Assembly: GCF_035917675.1 (NCBI RefSeq)
Contig: NZ_CP109104.1
Span: 1,054,001 to 1,118,000 of the forward strand
Source of the DNA: Streptomyces sp. NBC_01775
GTDB taxonomy: Bacteria > Actinomycetota > Actinomycetes > Streptomycetales > Streptomycetaceae
Length of the DNA: 64,000 nt
Direction: 5' to 3'
Part shown: positions 27,585 through 35,995 of the stretch, piece after piece
Layout of the letters: each line of letters starts with the position of its first letter
Numbering within the stretch: the stretch's first letter is position 1
Translations under genes and position numbers: made by a program
Notes under the pieces: model-generated
Database searches by the model: none
Told to the model about the DNA's origin: nothing
What the model saw: the letters and a program-made list of their open reading frames with translations, nothing else

Positions 27585-27601
27585 ATTACCCCGCGGGTAA
27601 T
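27585..27601. promoter_or_regulatory. Palindrome ATTACCC-CGC-GGGTAAT
   Basis: A perfect inverted repeat with 7-bp arms and a 3-base centre, 93 bases before the NTF2-like gene and just upstream of the nucleotidyltransferase-like fragment. AT-tipped arms stand out in this GC-rich region and suit a TetR-, MerR- or ArsR-type dimer site. Confidence 0.45.
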
Positions 27602-27693
27602 CGACCGGCCGTGGGGTGCCGGTGCATCGTCGTCCCATCAGCCGCACGGCCCCAGGGCCGGACGGGGACGGACACCGAGTGGGGAGCAGGCCC

Positions 27694-28083
27694 ATGAGCG
27701 CGAACGAGAACTCCATGAACACATACGAGAACGCCGTCGAGCGCTACTTCGCGGCCTGGAACGCGGCCGGCGCCGAGGAGCGGGCCAAGGCCGTCGCCGC
27801 GGCCTGGACGGAGGACGGCTCCTACACCGACCCGCTGATGGACGTGCGCGGGCACGACCAGCTGGCGGCCTCGCTCGCGGCCACCATGGAGCAGTTCGCC
27901 GGCTGCGAGTTCCGGCTGCTGGGCACGGTGGACGGGCACCACGACATCGCCCGCTTCTCCTGGGAGCTGTTCGTGCGCGCCGACGGCTCCTCCCCGGCGG
28001 CCGGGTTCGATGTGATCACGCTGGCCGACGACGGGCGGATCAAGTCGGTCAAGGGCTTCCTGGACCGGCTGCCCACCTCGTGA
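27694..28083 (+). CDS. SnoaL/NTF2-like protein
   Basis: A 129-residue protein of the NTF2 fold. AVERYFAAWNAAGAEERAKAVAAAWTEDGSYTDPLMDVRGHDQ is the standard opening of SnoaL-like proteins, followed by HHDIARFSWELF and FDVITLADDGRI as the beta-sheet. The family ranges from cyclases and isomerases to non-catalytic ligand binders, so no reaction is assigned. ATG 27694 follows GGGAGCAGG. It converges tail-to-tail with the hydroquinone reductase gene, with only three bases between the stop codons. Confidence 0.85.
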   Translation: MSANENSMNTYENAVERYFAAWNAAGAEERAKAVAAAWTEDGSYTDPLMDVRGHDQLAASLAATMEQFAGCEFRLLGTVDGHHDIARFSWELFVRADGSSPAAGFDVITLADDGRIKSVKGFLDRLPTS

Positions 28084-28086
28084 CGC

Positions 28087-29118
28087 TCAGGGCCGGTGTG
28101 AGGCGGGGAGTTCCTCGTCGGCGGGCGGCGGGCCCGGCGGGGTGCCGTCGCCGAAGGGCCGCCCGCCCAGCTGCTCACGGTGGTGCGGGGTCTGCCAGCC
28201 CGACAGGTCCGGGCCCACCGGCACGATCGAGGTCGGGTTGATGCCCGTGTGCACGGCGTAGTAGTGCCGCTTGATGTGGTCGAAGTCGACGGTGTCCCCG
28301 AAGCCGGGGGTCTGGTACAGGTCGCGGACGTAGGCCCACAGGACGGGGTCCTCGGTCAGCTTGTTGCGGTTGCACTTGAAGTGGCCGTGGTAGACGGCGT
28401 CGAAGCGGACCAGGGTGGTGAACAGCCGGATGTCGGCCTCGGTGAGGGTGTCGCCCACGAGGTAGCGCTGGTCACGCAGCCGCTCGGAGAGCAGGTCCAG
28501 GCGGCGGAAGACATCCGCGTACGCGGCCTCGTACTCCTCCTGCCGGGTGGCGAACCCGGCGCGGTAGACCCCGTTGTTGACGTCGCGGAAGACGCCCTCG
28601 GCGACCTCGTCGATCTCCGCGCGCAGGGCCTCGGGGTACAGGTCGGGAGCGCCCGGCCGGTGCAGCTCCCGCCACTCGGTGGCCAGGTCGAGGGTGATCT
28701 GCTGGAAGTCGTTGGTGACCAGCTTGCCGCTGGGCACATCGACGATGGCCGGGACGCTCACGCCGCCCGGGTACTCCGTCTCGCGCTTGTCGTACGCCTC
28801 GTGCAGGAAGCGGATGCCCAGCACCGGGTCGCGGTCGTCGGGGTCGAGGGTGAAGCGCCAGCTCCTGTCGTCCTGGATGGGGTCGGTGACGCCCAGCGAG
28901 AGCGCGCTCTCCAGGCCGAGCAGCCGCCGTGACACCAGCACGCGGCTGGCCCAGGGGCAGGCGCGGCTGACGACCAGGCGGTAGCGGCCGGCCTCGACGG
29001 GCCAGCCCTCCTTGCCGTCCGCGGTGATCCGGTCGGCGAAGTGGCTCTTGGACCTCTTGAACGCCTTGCGGCCGTACTCGGTGTTCCCGGCACGGTCGCC
29101 GGTGTCAGCGGGGCTCAT
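28087..29118 (-). CDS. S-glutathionyl/mycothiolyl-hydroquinone reductase (xi-class GST)
   Basis: A 343-residue member of the YqjG/ECM4 family. The catalytic Cys is in SRACPWASRVLVSRRLLGL (about residue 54). The C-terminal all-helical domain has YLVGDTLTEADIRLFTTLVRFD and YHGHFKCNRNKL, family signatures. These enzymes reduce thiol-conjugated hydroquinones; actinobacteria would use mycothiol rather than glutathione. ATG 29118 has GGAGGAGA 5 bases upstream; the longer open frame is rejected on that ground. The tail past residue 310 is low-complexity. Confidence 0.93.
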   Translation of the reverse strand: MSPADTGDRAGNTEYGRKAFKRSKSHFADRITADGKEGWPVEAGRYRLVVSRACPWASRVLVSRRLLGLESALSLGVTDPIQDDRSWRFTLDPDDRDPVLGIRFLHEAYDKRETEYPGGVSVPAIVDVPSGKLVTNDFQQITLDLATEWRELHRPGAPDLYPEALRAEIDEVAEGVFRDVNNGVYRAGFATRQEEYEAAYADVFRRLDLLSERLRDQRYLVGDTLTEADIRLFTTLVRFDAVYHGHFKCNRNKLTEDPVLWAYVRDLYQTPGFGDTVDFDHIKRHYYAVHTGINPTSIVPVGPDLSGWQTPHHREQLGGRPFGDGTPPGPPPADEELPASHRP

Positions 29119-29260
29119 GCGGTCTCCTCCTCGCGGGGTCGAGCCGGGAGACCGTTCTCCCGGCTCGACCTCGAACGACATGGGTGTCTGACCGCATCCC
29201 ACCACCGATGGGCCACCCGTGCCGAGCACCGACGCGAATCCGGCCGCGCCCGGACGCGCC

Positions 29261-29530
29261 TCAGCGCCCTATCTGCCAGGCGAAGGGCGGCAGTTGGGCG
29301 GCCCGGCAGTACACCTCGACGGCCCACGGAAGCGCCGCGGCCGACGGATGCAGCCGGGCCCCTTCCAAGCTGGCCAGCAGCCGGGCGCCATGGTGGACAC
29401 AGCCGGTGTACTGCCTGCCGTCACCGGCCAGGACAGTGACGGCCAACCGCCTGCCCTCGCACGGCGTCGGGTCCTTCGTGTCCGCGGCCGGGCACCTGCG
29501 CGCGCCGTCCGCCGTCATCCCACTGTCCAT
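29261..29530 (-). CDS. Small Cys-containing hypothetical protein
   Basis: An 89-residue protein starting at ATG 29530 behind GTGGGG. It has three Cys residues in ARRCPAAD, TPCEG and YTGCVHHGARLLASLEG, then a C-terminal helix-like stretch ending LPPFAWQIGR. The Cys/His content hints at metal binding, but I recognise no named family. It is divergent from the VOC gene at 29731. The open frame extends upstream to 29611, but that part overlaps the shared promoter region. Confidence 0.6.
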   Translation of the reverse strand: MDSGMTADGARRCPAADTKDPTPCEGRRLAVTVLAGDGRQYTGCVHHGARLLASLEGARLHPSAAALPWAVEVYCRAAQLPPFAWQIGR

Positions 29531-29570
29531 GTCCCCACCCCGTGCCGTTCGCCCTGTGCCGATGGGTTGC

Positions 29571-29628
29571 TTCCCCAACTTCGGCTGATAATGAGGGAGT
29601 TGACACATCATTGGGGAACTCTTAACCA
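29571..29628. promoter_or_regulatory. Divergent promoter with TTGACA and an 8-bp inverted repeat
   Basis: TTGACA (29600-29605) with TAACCA 17 bases later (29623-29628) could drive the VOC gene. Arms TTCCCCAA (29571-29578) and TTGGGGAA (29611-29618) form a perfect inverted repeat, with one arm inside the promoter spacer and the other facing the small minus-strand gene. The arrangement suits a regulator that acts on both genes. Confidence 0.45.
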
Positions 29629-29730
29629 GGGCGGCCCGACAGCGGACGACGCGGGTTAATCAGTTGACGGGGCGGCACCGGCTGGGCAGGCTCCAGCACG
29701 ACCCGTCTGCCCCTACCGGGAGACCTACGG

Positions 29731-30453
29731 ATGACTTCTCACCTGTACGCGCTCTGCTTCGACGCGCACGACCCGCCCCGTCTCGCGCGGTTCTGGGCGG
29801 ACTTTCTCCGCTGGGAGACGTCCGAGGACTCCTCCGCCGGCATCACGCTGCTGCCCAGCGATGAGACCGGGTTCCGGCTCCGCTTCCTCCCGGCCCAGGA
29901 GCGGGAGACAGGCCAGAACCACATGCACTTCGATCTGACGAGCACGTCCCTCGACGACCAGAAGCAGGTGGTGGAGAGGGCGCTACAGCTCGGTGGCCGG
30001 CACATCGACATCGGTCAACTCCCGGAGGAGGGGCATGTGGTGCTCGCCGACCCCGAAGGCAACGAGTTCTGTGTCATCGAGCCGGGCAACAGCTTCCTCG
30101 CCGAGTGCGGGTTCATCGGAGCGCTGGCGGGCGACGGTTCACAGGAGGCCGGGTACTTCTGGAGCCACGCGCTGGGCTGGCCGTTGGTCTGGGACCAGGA
30201 CCAGGAGACCGCGATCCGCTCACCGCACGGCGGTCCGAAGGTCACGTGGGGTGGTCCGCCCCTGATGCCGAAGACGGGGAAGGAACGGCTGCACTTCGAC
30301 CTCGCCCCACTCGCCGGAGGTGACCAGCAGGCGGAGGTCGACCGGCTCGTCTCCCTCGGAGCAACGCGCGTCGACATCGGCCAGGGGGACGTCGACCGGG
30401 TGGTGATGGCCGACCCCGACGGCCACGAGTTCTGTGTGCTGACCCCCCAGTAA
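29731..30453 (+). CDS. VOC family protein, two glyoxalase-6-like domains
   Basis: A 240-residue protein. Two modules, residues 1-118 (LYALCFDAHDPPRLARFWADFLRWE to VVLADPEGNEFCVIEPG) and 122-240 (HALGWPLVWDQ to VVMADPDGHEFCVLTPQ), share the repeated end motif DPxGxEFCV. The NHMHFDLT and RLHFDLAP strands place the potential metal His residues. The function of this common Streptomyces subgroup is unknown. ATG 29731 has GGGAGA 9 bases upstream. It is unrelated at sequence level to the other VOC gene at 15.2 kb beyond the fold. Confidence 0.87.
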   Translation: MTSHLYALCFDAHDPPRLARFWADFLRWETSEDSSAGITLLPSDETGFRLRFLPAQERETGQNHMHFDLTSTSLDDQKQVVERALQLGGRHIDIGQLPEEGHVVLADPEGNEFCVIEPGNSFLAECGFIGALAGDGSQEAGYFWSHALGWPLVWDQDQETAIRSPHGGPKVTWGGPPLMPKTGKERLHFDLAPLAGGDQQAEVDRLVSLGATRVDIGQGDVDRVVMADPDGHEFCVLTPQ

Positions 30454-30467
30454 GCCACGTGGCGGCC

Positions 30468-32625
30468 TCAGCGGCCGTCCCGACCGGGGGCGGCCGGCCG
30501 ACGGAGGGCCGAGGGCAGGGCCGCGGAGGGGAGCCCGTCCGGCGTCAGTCGCTCGGCGAGAGCGGCACGCTCCTCGGAGAAGGCGGGATCGGAGCGGTAG
30601 TCGCCATGGCCCAGGACCGGCCGCGGGAGCGGGTGTTCGCGGGTACGGCCGTAGACGAAGGGGTCGGGCAGGGGACCGCGGTCCACGGCCGGGCCGCCCC
30701 CGCTCACCCGGACGGGCCCGCCCACCGGGTCGGTCAGACGCCACAGGTTGCCCCAGCAGTCCACCTCGCGGTGCAGCGCGTCCAGCGCGCCGGGGCCGAA
30801 GTAGGCGGGGAACCAGCGGCCGTAGATCCGCTCCAGCGGGGACCCGTAGGTGAGCAGCGCGATCCGACGGCGGACCGGGGAAGGCAGCTGCCAGACGGCG
30901 GCTGCGGCCGGGACGCTGCCCTGGGAGTGGCCGGAGATCAGGACGCGCCCGTCCGTGCTCTCCACCCAGGTGGCGATCCGCCAGGCGAGGTCGGGCACCG
31001 CGCGCTCCGCGTAACAGGGCGGCGCGAAGGGGTGCGCGGCGCGCGGCCAGAACGTGCCCGCGTCCCACAGGACGCCGACGGCGCTGCGTGAGGAGGGGTC
31101 CCGGTAGGCGGTCCGGCCCCGGTCGAGGAGGAAGAGCAGGCCCAGCGCGGCCATCCAGGAGCCCACCTCCTGGAGGGTGTGGGCGATCCCGGAACCCTGG
31201 CCCGGAGTCCGTCGGGGAGGTGGCCGCTGAGCACGGCGGCGGAATCGAGCAGCAGCAGCGCCAGCGCCGCGGTGACGGTCAGCCAGGGCGCCGAATCGAG
31301 GATCCGGGCGCGCGCGATGGCCCGCGTGATGCTCCGGGTGCGCGCACGGTCGGGGCCGGGGACGCGAACCCGCGCAGCGGGGTGCGCCCGCCGAGCCGCC
31401 GCCGGTGCAGCCACACCCCCACGGCGGCGAGTGCCGCGATCAGCACCCCTTGGGCCGACGCGATGACCCCGAACGCCCAGGCTCCGGTCAGCTCGCCCGC
31501 CGAGACCCAGCCGGGGCGTGGCCACAGCGCGTAGACGGCGGCGAGCACGAGCGTCGCGAGCCCGAAGCCGGGCAGCGCGCGAACGGCCGGACCGTCGGCC
31601 CGGGCGTCGAGCCGGCGCTCGCTGCGCCCTCGCCGGGCGACGGCGTATACCGCCCAGCAGACACCCGCGCCGGCCAGCGCGCCGAGGGCCCAGCCCGCCG
31701 CGTCCCGTACGGCGTCGCCCGCGCCGCGGTCGTGAACGAGCGCCCGCTCCCCTGCCGCTCGGGGCCGGCCCGCTCCTCGGCCAGCAGGCGGGAGGCTGTC
31801 ACGGCCCGCTCCAGCTCCTCGCGTACGGCCTGGGCCTGCGGGTGCCGGGCACCGAGCGTGGCTGCGGACCGCTGCGCGGCGGCGGCCAGCACGTCGGTGA
31901 GCCGTTCGGCGCTCGCCAGGTCGCCGTCCTGAGCCGCGATCTCGTGCCGGGCCGCGGCCAGGGTGACCAGCGCGGCCAGGGCGCGGGGGTGTTCGGCGCC
32001 CCAGCTCTCGATCAGCGCGTCGCAGACCGTCTCCAGCTCCTGGACGAGCTTCGCCGCCTCGCGTTTCCTGCCTCGTGCCCCCGCCGCCCGGAAGAGCACG
32101 GAGCAGCAGCGCATCCGGATTTCGAGCCGCTCCCGGTCGCTCTCCACCGAGGCCGCCAGTTCCCGCGCCTCGCGCGCGTCTTTCCGGGCCACGTCCCAGT
32201 CGCCCGCGTGCGCCTCGACGACGGCGAGGTTCGCCAGGGTGTGCGCCCGCTCCGCCTCCCCCGGGCCAGCGACAGGGCGCTGCCCAGCACGCTGCGCGCC
32301 CGGAGGTGCTCGCCCGCCTCGATGAACAGGACACCGAGACGGTTGTGCGTCGCACAGCCCCCTCCGCCGGGATGCGCTCTGTGGCGACCCGGCTGTACGC
32401 CTCCACCAGCGCTGACTTGAGCGCCTCCGCCTCCCCCGCCTCCCGCAGCAGGGCCACGAAGAGGGCGAAGTTCCCCGCGTCCTCGGCATCGAGGAGCAGC
32501 CAGGGGTGCGCGAGGATGCCGGGCAGCGCCTCGGCGAGCGCCGCCCGCGCGCCCGGCTCGCCGCGCAGCACGCGCTCGACCCGGCCGGTGACGTCCGCCC
32601 ACACCAGGGGCTCGGGTTCAGTCAT
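30468..32625 (-). pseudogene. TPR-membrane-alpha/beta-hydrolase reading frame broken by five frameshifts
   Basis: From ATG 32625 the homologous-looking frame changes five times, near 32365, 32255, 31765, 31365 and 31195. Each is repaired by adding one G or C in a short run. The restored product would be about 720 residues: TPR-like helices (1-300; HTLANLAVVEAHAGDWDVARKDA), membrane helices (about 320-430 and 470-500), then a hydrolase-like domain with the nucleophile elbow ISGHSQGSVPAAA and the LTYGSPLERIYGRWFPAYFG block. The last frame (30468-31166) resembles a separate conserved Streptomyces membrane hydrolase, so the TPR gene may be fused to it. Its start overlaps the protease end by 8 bases. 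Confidence 0.65.
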
Positions 32626-33467
32626 CGTCGTCGGGTCCGTCGGGCCCCCCGAACAGGTCGGTGACCCGCTTGAGCGTCCGGCCCCGGCCCTCCTCGGCGT
32701 CGGCCGCGGTGATCAGTCCGCTCTCCTCCCACTGCCGCAGCGAGGCCAGGACCCGGCCGGCATCGCTGAGGATGTCCTCGTTGCCGGGCCGCGCCCGGGG
32801 CGGAGGAATGTCGGCGGCGGACCGCGCGGGGCCGGACCTCGGCGCGGCGACCAGGGCTCTGAGATGCTCCACGCCGAAGTGCGGGAAGATTTCCATGGCG
32901 TAGCGGACGGTCGCGGCGAACAGGACGTTGCTGCCGGCCCCCCGGGTCCTGCCGGTTGAGCTGCTGCTCCAGGAGGATGCCCACGACGGGCCGCTCGCCG
33001 CGCTCCTGCTCGCCCGCCTCGACGGGGCCGCCCGAGTATCCGGCGAAGCTGCCGAGGAGCTGGTCCACCTGGAGCTGCATCACCTCCAGTTCGCCGCCTT
33101 CCACGCACCGGTGCGCGATCGGCGCGTGAGTGACCCGGCCGCTGAGGTGCGCCGTCTCCTGGGGCGGGCGGTAGCGGCAGTTCCAGGCGACCTTGGGCCT
33201 GGGGGTGTCCGTCCGGGGTGCGGCGGCCAGCCGGTGTCCGTGGGCGCCCTCGACGGTGACCAGGGCCAGGTCCCGCTCCTTGACGGCGTCGCACTTGCGG
33301 CCCGGGAGGCGGCGCCCGTCGGGGAGTTCGAGGGTGAGGGCGGCCTCTTCGGAGGACAGGCCGCGCAGGCAGTGCAGGGCGGTGAGCACGAAGCCGGGGG
33401 TGATCAGGAATCCGGCGCCGAGATAGGTGTCGGACTCGTACAGGTGCACCCAGTGCTGCTCGCTCAT
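32618..33467 (-). pseudogene. Trypsin-like serine protease, one frameshift (conflict-system type)
   Basis: Residues 1-150 are a trypsin-fold protease with the full triad: His32 in LTALHCL, Asp66 in KERDLALV and Ser145 in FAGYSGGPV. No signal peptide is present, so it acts in the cytoplasm, unlike digestive relatives. After LLEQQLNRQDP the frame breaks in a run of six G (around 32940). With five G it continues GAGSNVLFAATVRYAMEIFPHFGVEHLRAL to a C-terminal helical domain ending at 32618. The start lies 16 bases after the Trypco1 stop. Cytoplasmic trypsins beside Trypco1 are known from actinobacterial conflict systems. Whether the frameshift is real or a sequencing error is open. Confidence 0.72.
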
Positions 33468-33483
33468 GACTCATGCGCCCCGG

Positions 33484-33852
33484 TCATGACTCGGCCTGAG
33501 CCGGACCTGTGCGCTCGACGGTGAGCGTCACCTCGAAGGACGCTTCGGCCGATGCCTTGGAGAGGATCACTCCCGCCTCGGCCGCCAGTGTCAGGCCGAA
33601 GGTGACCTCCGCGCTCCTGACCGACCAGCCGCCACGCTCCGGTACCCGGGCCAGCGAGTCCTGGGCGAGCGCCGACGCCTGCACGATGGCCTGCTGGATC
33701 TCCTCCGAACGGCCGTCCAGGGGCGCGGAGGCGCGGGTTCTGCTGCCGATCTGCCGGCCCCCGCGGGAGTCCAGTTCGACGGTCTCCACCCGTACGCCGG
33801 TCAGTGCCCCGGATTCCTCGCCGGTCGCGCCCTGTGGCGTGCCGCCCTCCAT
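33484..33852 (-). CDS. Trypco1 (CU044_2847 family) protein
   Basis: A 122-residue protein from ATG 33852 behind GAGGGG; an open TTG lies 11 codons upstream. VRVETVELDSRGG, the long central helix EEIQQAIVQASALAQDSLARV and the C-terminal VTFGLTLAAEAGVILSKASAEASFEVTL fit the small domain named Trypco1 because it co-occurs with cytoplasmic trypsins. It is thought to sense or assemble the system before protease activation. Here it is the first gene, with the protease and TPR gene directly downstream on the same strand. This is the only member of the trio whose frame is intact. Confidence 0.82.
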   Translation of the reverse strand: MEGGTPQGATGEESGALTGVRVETVELDSRGGRQIGSRTRASAPLDGRSEEIQQAIVQASALAQDSLARVPERGGWSVRSAEVTFGLTLAAEAGVILSKASAEASFEVTLTVERTGPAQAES

Positions 33853-33909
33853 CGCTGTCCCCTCGGCAGAACCTTCACCCGTCAACGCGCTGCTGCGCAG
33901 GGCTAGATG

Positions 33910-34578
33910 CTAGGCGCTCTTGAGGTAGCGAAGAACCGCCAGGACGCGGCGGTGGCCGGTCTCGGAAGGCGGGAGGCCCAGCTTGCCGAAGATGTTGGCG
34001 ACGTGCTTCTCCACGGCGCGTTCGGACACGACGAAGGAGGCGGCGATGGCCTGGTTGGTGCGCCCCTCCGCCATCAGGGCCAGCACCTCGCGCTCGCGCG
34101 GGGTGAGCGCGTCCAGCTCCGTGGCCCGCCCGGCGGCCCCGAACAGCTGGGAGACGACCTCCGGGTCCAGGGCTGTGCCCCCGGCCGCGACCCGCCGCAG
34201 CGCCTCGGCGAACTCGCCGATGTCGACGACGCGTTCCTTGAGCAGGTAGCCGACCCCGGCCGCGCCGTCGCCCAGCAGCCGTGCCGCGTACTTCGTCTCG
34301 ACGTACTGAGAGAAGATCAGCACCCCCACGCCGGGGTGCTCGGAGCGGAGGGTGACGGCGGCGCGCAGCCCCTCGTCGGAGTGGCCCGGGGGCAGCCGGA
34401 TGTCCACCACGGCGGCGTCGGGCCGGTGTTCGTCGACGGCGGCCAGCAGCCGCTCCGCGTCGTCCACGGCGGCGACGACCTCGATGCCGCGCAGCTCCAG
34501 GAGCTGGGCGAGGCCGTCGCGCAGGATGGCGGAGTCCTCGGCGATGACAACGCGCACGGCAGGGCCCCGTCCCGTCAT
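33910..34578 (-). CDS. NarL/LuxR-family response regulator
   Basis: A 222-residue regulator. The receiver (about 8-125) has the acidic pair in VVIAEDSAILRDG, phospho-Asp in DAAVVDIRLPPG and a conserved Lys in YLLKERV. The LuxR helix-turn-helix (about 158-215) has LTPREREVLALMAEGRTNQAIA and ERAVEKHVANIFGKLGL. It should be phosphorylated by the histidine kinase encoded 24 bases upstream; the targets are probably membrane-stress genes, by analogy with LiaR-type regulators. ATG 34578 is preferred; an internal GTG six codons later is also possible. Confidence 0.94.
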   Translation of the reverse strand: MTGRGPAVRVVIAEDSAILRDGLAQLLELRGIEVVAAVDDAERLLAAVDEHRPDAAVVDIRLPPGHSDEGLRAAVTLRSEHPGVGVLIFSQYVETKYAARLLGDGAAGVGYLLKERVVDIGEFAEALRRVAAGGTALDPEVVSQLFGAAGRATELDALTPREREVLALMAEGRTNQAIAASFVVSERAVEKHVANIFGKLGLPPSETGHRRVLAVLRYLKSA

Positions 34579-34602
34579 TCGTGCTGGTGGTCCGCCCGGC
34601 GC

Positions 34603-35955
34603 TCAGCCCATGGGCAGATTGACGGTGATCACCGTAGGCCCTCCTGGCGGGCTGACGCACTCCAGGGTGCCGTCGACCGTCCGGACGCGGGCGAGCAGCC
34701 CGGTCAGCCCGCTGCCCGCACCCACGGCGGCCCCGCCCCTGCCGTCGTCGCGTACGGTCAGCCGAAGGGTGCCCCCGGCCCCGTGGGCGTCCCCGTGAAC
34801 GTCGACGGCGACGTGGCGGGCCGCGCTGTGTTTGGCGGCGTTGGCCAGGAGTTCGGCGACGCAGAAGTACGCGATGGACTCGACCGCCTGCGCGGGGCGG
34901 TTCGGCAGCTCGCAGCGCAGCTCGGCCGGCAGGGGGCCGGCCGTCACGAGGGTGGCGAGCGCGGTCTCCAGCCCCTGGTCGAGGACGGGCGGATGGATGC
35001 CCTTGACCAGGTCGCGCAGGTCGGAGACGGCCGCTGTGGCGTTGCCGCTGGCGGTCTCCACCACGCTCAGCAGCCGCTCCTTCTCCGCCCCGGCCGCGAT
35101 CAGCTCCCGGATGAGCGTCAGATGCATGCCCAGGCCCACGAGCCGGGCCTGGGTGCCGTCGTGGAGGTCGCGTTCGATACGGCGCAGGGTCGCCGCCGCG
35201 TCGTCGACGGCCTGGGCGCGGGTCTCCTCCAGGGTGCGGATGCGCTGCTCGGCGGAACTGGGTCCGGCCGAGGCGCGCAGCAGGGCCCGGTGCGGGGCCA
35301 GTGCCCAGCGCAGCAGCCGGGGCGCCAGCAGCACGAGCAGCGCCCCCAGGAGGACGGGGACGAGGAGCCGGGGCCAGGTGTCGAACTCGACGTCGGCGAC
35401 CTCCAGGGAGACCCGCCGCTCGGAGCCGTCCGCCCGGTGTTCGGTGATGTGGTTCCAGCGCTGGAGGAGGGGGTGGGCCAACAGCAGCGGCCCGTAGGCG
35501 TAGCCCACCACGGCGGCGGCCACCGGGGGCAGCGCGGCAAGTGGCGCCAGCAGCACCAGCCCCACGGCACGCCACCCCGCCCGCTCGGTCAGCAGCGCCT
35601 GCCGCCAGCCCCGTGGCCCCGGGCCCGTACGGCGACGGCGGGAGAGTCGTTGGGCCCACTCGCCGGTCTCGCCCAGCAGCCCGCGGGCCGCCACGCGTTG
35701 GAGGTCTCCGGCGGCGAGCGCGCCGCGCACCGTCAGCGCCAGCAGCCACAGCCCCGGCGACGTCCAGGACAGCGCGGCGCCCAGCACCAGCCCCGCCACC
35801 ACGAGGAGGAGGGCGACGAGCGCGAGGGGCAGGGCCAGCAGCGCGTAGAGCAGCGCGGCCAGCGCGCGCGGGCAAAACGGTGCGGCGAGGGCAGCGCGTA
35901 CGGTGCGCTGGGCGGCGCGTACGGTGCCCGGTGTGCGGGACATACCCGTCAACAT
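34603..35955 (-). CDS. Sensor histidine kinase (HisKA_3 type)
   Basis: A 450-residue kinase. An N-terminal membrane sensor domain (about 15-250) has hydrophobic segments around 35-75, 135-170 and 205-225. HisKA_3 has the phospho-His in RRIERDLHDGTQARLV (about residue 265), and the ATPase domain has LLANAAKHSAARHVAVDV, LRLTVRDDGRGG and GSGLTGLLARV. The frame is open further upstream; ATG 35955 follows GGAGG at about 10 bases, and ATG 35943 is an alternative. It pairs with the downstream response regulator. Confidence 0.92.
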   Translation of the reverse strand: MLTGMSRTPGTVRAAQRTVRAALAAPFCPRALAALLYALLALPLALVALLLVVAGLVLGAALSWTSPGLWLLALTVRGALAAGDLQRVAARGLLGETGEWAQRLSRRRRTGPGPRGWRQALLTERAGWRAVGLVLLAPLAALPPVAAAVVGYAYGPLLLAHPLLQRWNHITEHRADGSERRVSLEVADVEFDTWPRLLVPVLLGALLVLLAPRLLRWALAPHRALLRASAGPSSAEQRIRTLEETRAQAVDDAAATLRRIERDLHDGTQARLVGLGMHLTLIRELIAAGAEKERLLSVVETASGNATAAVSDLRDLVKGIHPPVLDQGLETALATLVTAGPLPAELRCELPNRPAQAVESIAYFCVAELLANAAKHSAARHVAVDVHGDAHGAGGTLRLTVRDDGRGGAAVGAGSGLTGLLARVRTVDGTLECVSPPGGPTVITVNLPMG

Positions 35956-35995
35956 ACGGGCCCCGCCTCCGGCCGGTCCCACCGCTTCCGGCTGC

